A stretch of 64,000 nt of DNA from Methanobacteriota archaeon (GTDB lineage: Archaea > Thermoplasmatota > Poseidoniia > Poseidoniales > Poseidoniaceae). The notes beneath the pieces were generated by a model that had not been told where the DNA came from, did not search any database, and was given only the letters and a program-made list of their open reading frames with translations. The translations under genes and the position numbers were made by a program. The stretch lies in the NCBI GenBank assembly GCA_002718195.1, contig PBDU01000021.1:20764-84763 (forward strand). The letters run 5' to 3'. How positions within the stretch are numbered: position 1 is the first letter of the stretch; each line of letters starts with the position of its first letter. Positions 62,744 to 64,000 of the stretch are shown here, piece by piece.

Positions 62744-63175
62744 ATGGCATCAATAACATACGGCTGGAACTTAGAAACGATACTTAGAGTACACGGAATT
62801 GAGAACAACTTCTCGGCTCTGAAACAAGACAGAATTCAGGAGTACAATCAAAACTTGAAAGCCTCAATTGCGCTTCTGCAACCGATACTAAAGAAGTACG
62901 ATGGTGTAAACATTTGGTTAATGTGTCTGCAAGACTCTGAAATCAACTTGATGGAATCAAAGATGGTTGGAATATCGACAATGATCGGGGGATATGTTCC
63001 AGAGCTGTTCTGGTCGCTTGTACCAAATGAGGCAGTCAACGACAATCTGCCCTCAAAGAATTTTGAATCGCTAATCAAATTCTTCTTGGATATGAAAGGG
63101 AAGGGAATTGAAATCCCACCACCAACTGTTCACTTTTCAGGATGGCATGCTGAACCTATCAATCTCTCAGAATAG
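62744..63175 (+). CDS. Hypothetical soluble protein
   Basis: I do not recognise this 143-residue protein. It is mixed alpha/beta, without membrane helix, signal peptide or Cys pairs (one Cys in WLMCLQDSEINL). ATG 62744 is used; reading from 62663 would start inside the helicase 3' region and run through the candidate promoter. A TATA-like element at 62713-62721 suits this start. Confidence 0.5.
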   Translation: MASITYGWNLETILRVHGIENNFSALKQDRIQEYNQNLKASIALLQPILKKYDGVNIWLMCLQDSEINLMESKMVGISTMIGGYVPELFWSLVPNEAVNDNLPSKNFESLIKFFLDMKGKGIEIPPPTVHFSGWHAEPINLSE

Positions 63176-63295
63176 GTAATGGTGGACGCTGGGGTCTTGA
63201 AACCCATGACAACAACACTGAATTTCTAAGGGCGATTCTATCACTGCTCAAATCAAATCGAACTCATATCGCAGTTGATACAATCATCCAGGAGA

Positions 63296-63517
63296 TCAAG
63301 GTTCGAACCGAATCCAATCATCCTTACTGCCAGCCTTTCTGTAGAAGTTTGTCCCATCATCAGCAATGAACCACTCATAGCCTTTTGAGCCTGATTCGTG
63401 AGCTGGCTCATATGCTCGTGGTGTTATGAACTTGGATGTTGCTTGATAGTGTAATTTAATCTTTGAATAATCCAATCCTAAGGTTATCCCATCTGACACG
63501 ACCTTAATCAGCATCAT
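63296..63517 (-). CDS. Small hypothetical protein
   Basis: I do not recognise this 73-residue protein. It ends with a compact aromatic-rich module YEWFIADDGTNFYRKAGSKD then a Trp and RFEP, which looks like a small beta domain. ATG 63517 (or 63514) is preferred; TTG 63529 is in frame too. It follows the partial gene at the window end by about 25 bases on the same strand. Confidence 0.45.
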   Translation of the reverse strand: MMLIKVVSDGITLGLDYSKIKLHYQATSKFITPRAYEPAHESGSKGYEWFIADDGTNFYRKAGSKDDWIRFEP

Positions 63518-63541
63518 CAGATTAAACAAAACTATACTAGA

Positions 63542-64000
63542 TTATATTTTATCCTTGAATGTAAATACCAATATACAAACAACAAAACAGCAAATAGGCC
63601 CACAGCAATATGATGAAGCGTTTTGTTCTACACTTACAGATTGGATTGTTCCGTCTTCACAATCTATTCCTAATGTCTTCTTTCCATCTCGAAACTCTTC
63701 TGAAGGTCCCTCAAACACTATCAAACAAGAATTTTCAATAGGCTCGTCATATACAATAGTCACTGAAATTTCACTTCCAATTGCAGTAATTTTTTCGTGC
63801 CCAGTACCTCTGATTGACCTCTCTTGTCCATTTTCGATAATCGTCAGGTTCCAACTCTCTTCTCCCAGATTGTATTGGTTTTCCAAATAAATTGTACTTT
63901 TTATTTCATACTTTTCTACATATTTTACTCCGAGATAGATCAATGATAGAATTACTAAAGAAAGAATCAATATCGCAGTAATGAGATATTTATCTTCAGA
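63542..64000 (-). CDS. Hypothetical membrane protein, 5' truncated by window edge
   Basis: The minus-strand frame is open past TTG 63970 to the window end (codons for SEDKYLITAI before it), so the gene is incomplete and its true start is outside. The visible 152 residues begin with a membrane helix (LITAILILSLVILSLIYLGV), followed by an external beta-rich domain of about 100 residues and a second helix near the C-terminus with many cysteines (YCCGPICCFVVCILVFTF). I do not recognise the family. It is followed closely by the small gene at 63296-63517. Confidence 0.5.
   Translation of the reverse strand, partial: SEDKYLITAILILSLVILSLIYLGVKYVEKYEIKSTIYLENQYNLGEESWNLTIIENGQERSIRGTGHEKITAIGSEISVTIVYDEPIENSCLIVFEGPSEEFRDGKKTLGIDCEDGTIQSVSVEQNASSYCCGPICCFVVCILVFTFKDKI

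Noticed and set aside
63176..63240. Short ORF or tRNA-like segment after the gene at 62744
   Set aside because: The ORF at 63179 is only 16 codons and no cloverleaf can be drawn; nothing supports a gene here.

Overview
The window looks like a chromosomal segment of a marine planktonic euryarchaeon, most likely a Marine Group II archaeon (Poseidoniales); Marine Group III is not excluded. Archaeal markers are a CTP-type riboflavin kinase (RibK), an archaeal PheS, a PriS-type primase, a histone with two fused histone folds, a tRNA-Thr without an encoded CCA, TATA-like boxes just upstream of start codons, and many very large cell-surface proteins. The DNA is AT-rich, coding density is high, and many genes overlap by 1-4 bases. 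No CRISPR array, rRNA, transposase or prophage was seen, and no gene-free stretch exceeds 300 bases.

Region by region: 1-6461 (+, with ribK on -) holds the end of an ABC-2 permease, an AttH/CrtC-like protein, a bacterial-PH-domain membrane protein, a TPR protein, truA, ribK and a Kbl/BioF-type PLP enzyme. 6463-8167 (-) is a three-gene group of unknown proteins ending in a DUF309 protein. 8266-12503 (+) is a DUF835 protein coupled to a DnaA-like AAA+ ATPase and followed by a Cys-cluster protein. 12625-13791 is citrate synthase. 13794-20636 (-) carries a GDPD-family protein that looks circularly permuted, TatC, a PAP2 membrane phosphatase, a PHP phosphoesterase, FolD, a VOC protein and tRNA-Thr. 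20767-27769 (+) has an aminotransferase, PheS, two YbjQ-like proteins, a divergent PriS-like primase, a small Cys protein and the histone doublet. 28270-30333 encodes a large AAA+ ATPase with an unrecognised N-terminal half.

30335-37188 is a complete phosphate uptake system: pstS (+) diverges from an AbrB/PhoU regulator, pstC, pstA, pstB and phoU (-), and a strong hairpin plus T-tract follows pstS. 37291-44931 (-) contains a flavoprotein coupled to a COG0523 GTPase whose P-loop is only reached from an apparent ATT start, with a palindrome upstream; an MFS transporter flanked by two paralogous membrane-anchored proteins; and a membrane glycosyltransferase coupled to an AglD/UPF0104-type membrane protein. 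45050-61055 is a 16-kb block of four giant exported proteins (a lipoprotein, a protein with three tandem 96-residue repeats, an Ig-like repeat protein, and a CARDB/calcium-repeat protein with a possible nuclease-like C-terminal domain). 61217-64000 has a DEAD-box helicase with an Asn/Lys-rich tail and small unknown genes, the last running off the window.

The most noteworthy items are the permuted GDPD, the DnaA-like ATPase paired with DUF835, the ATT-start metallochaperone with its candidate metal operator, the nuclease-like domain inside a surface protein, and the histone doublet.
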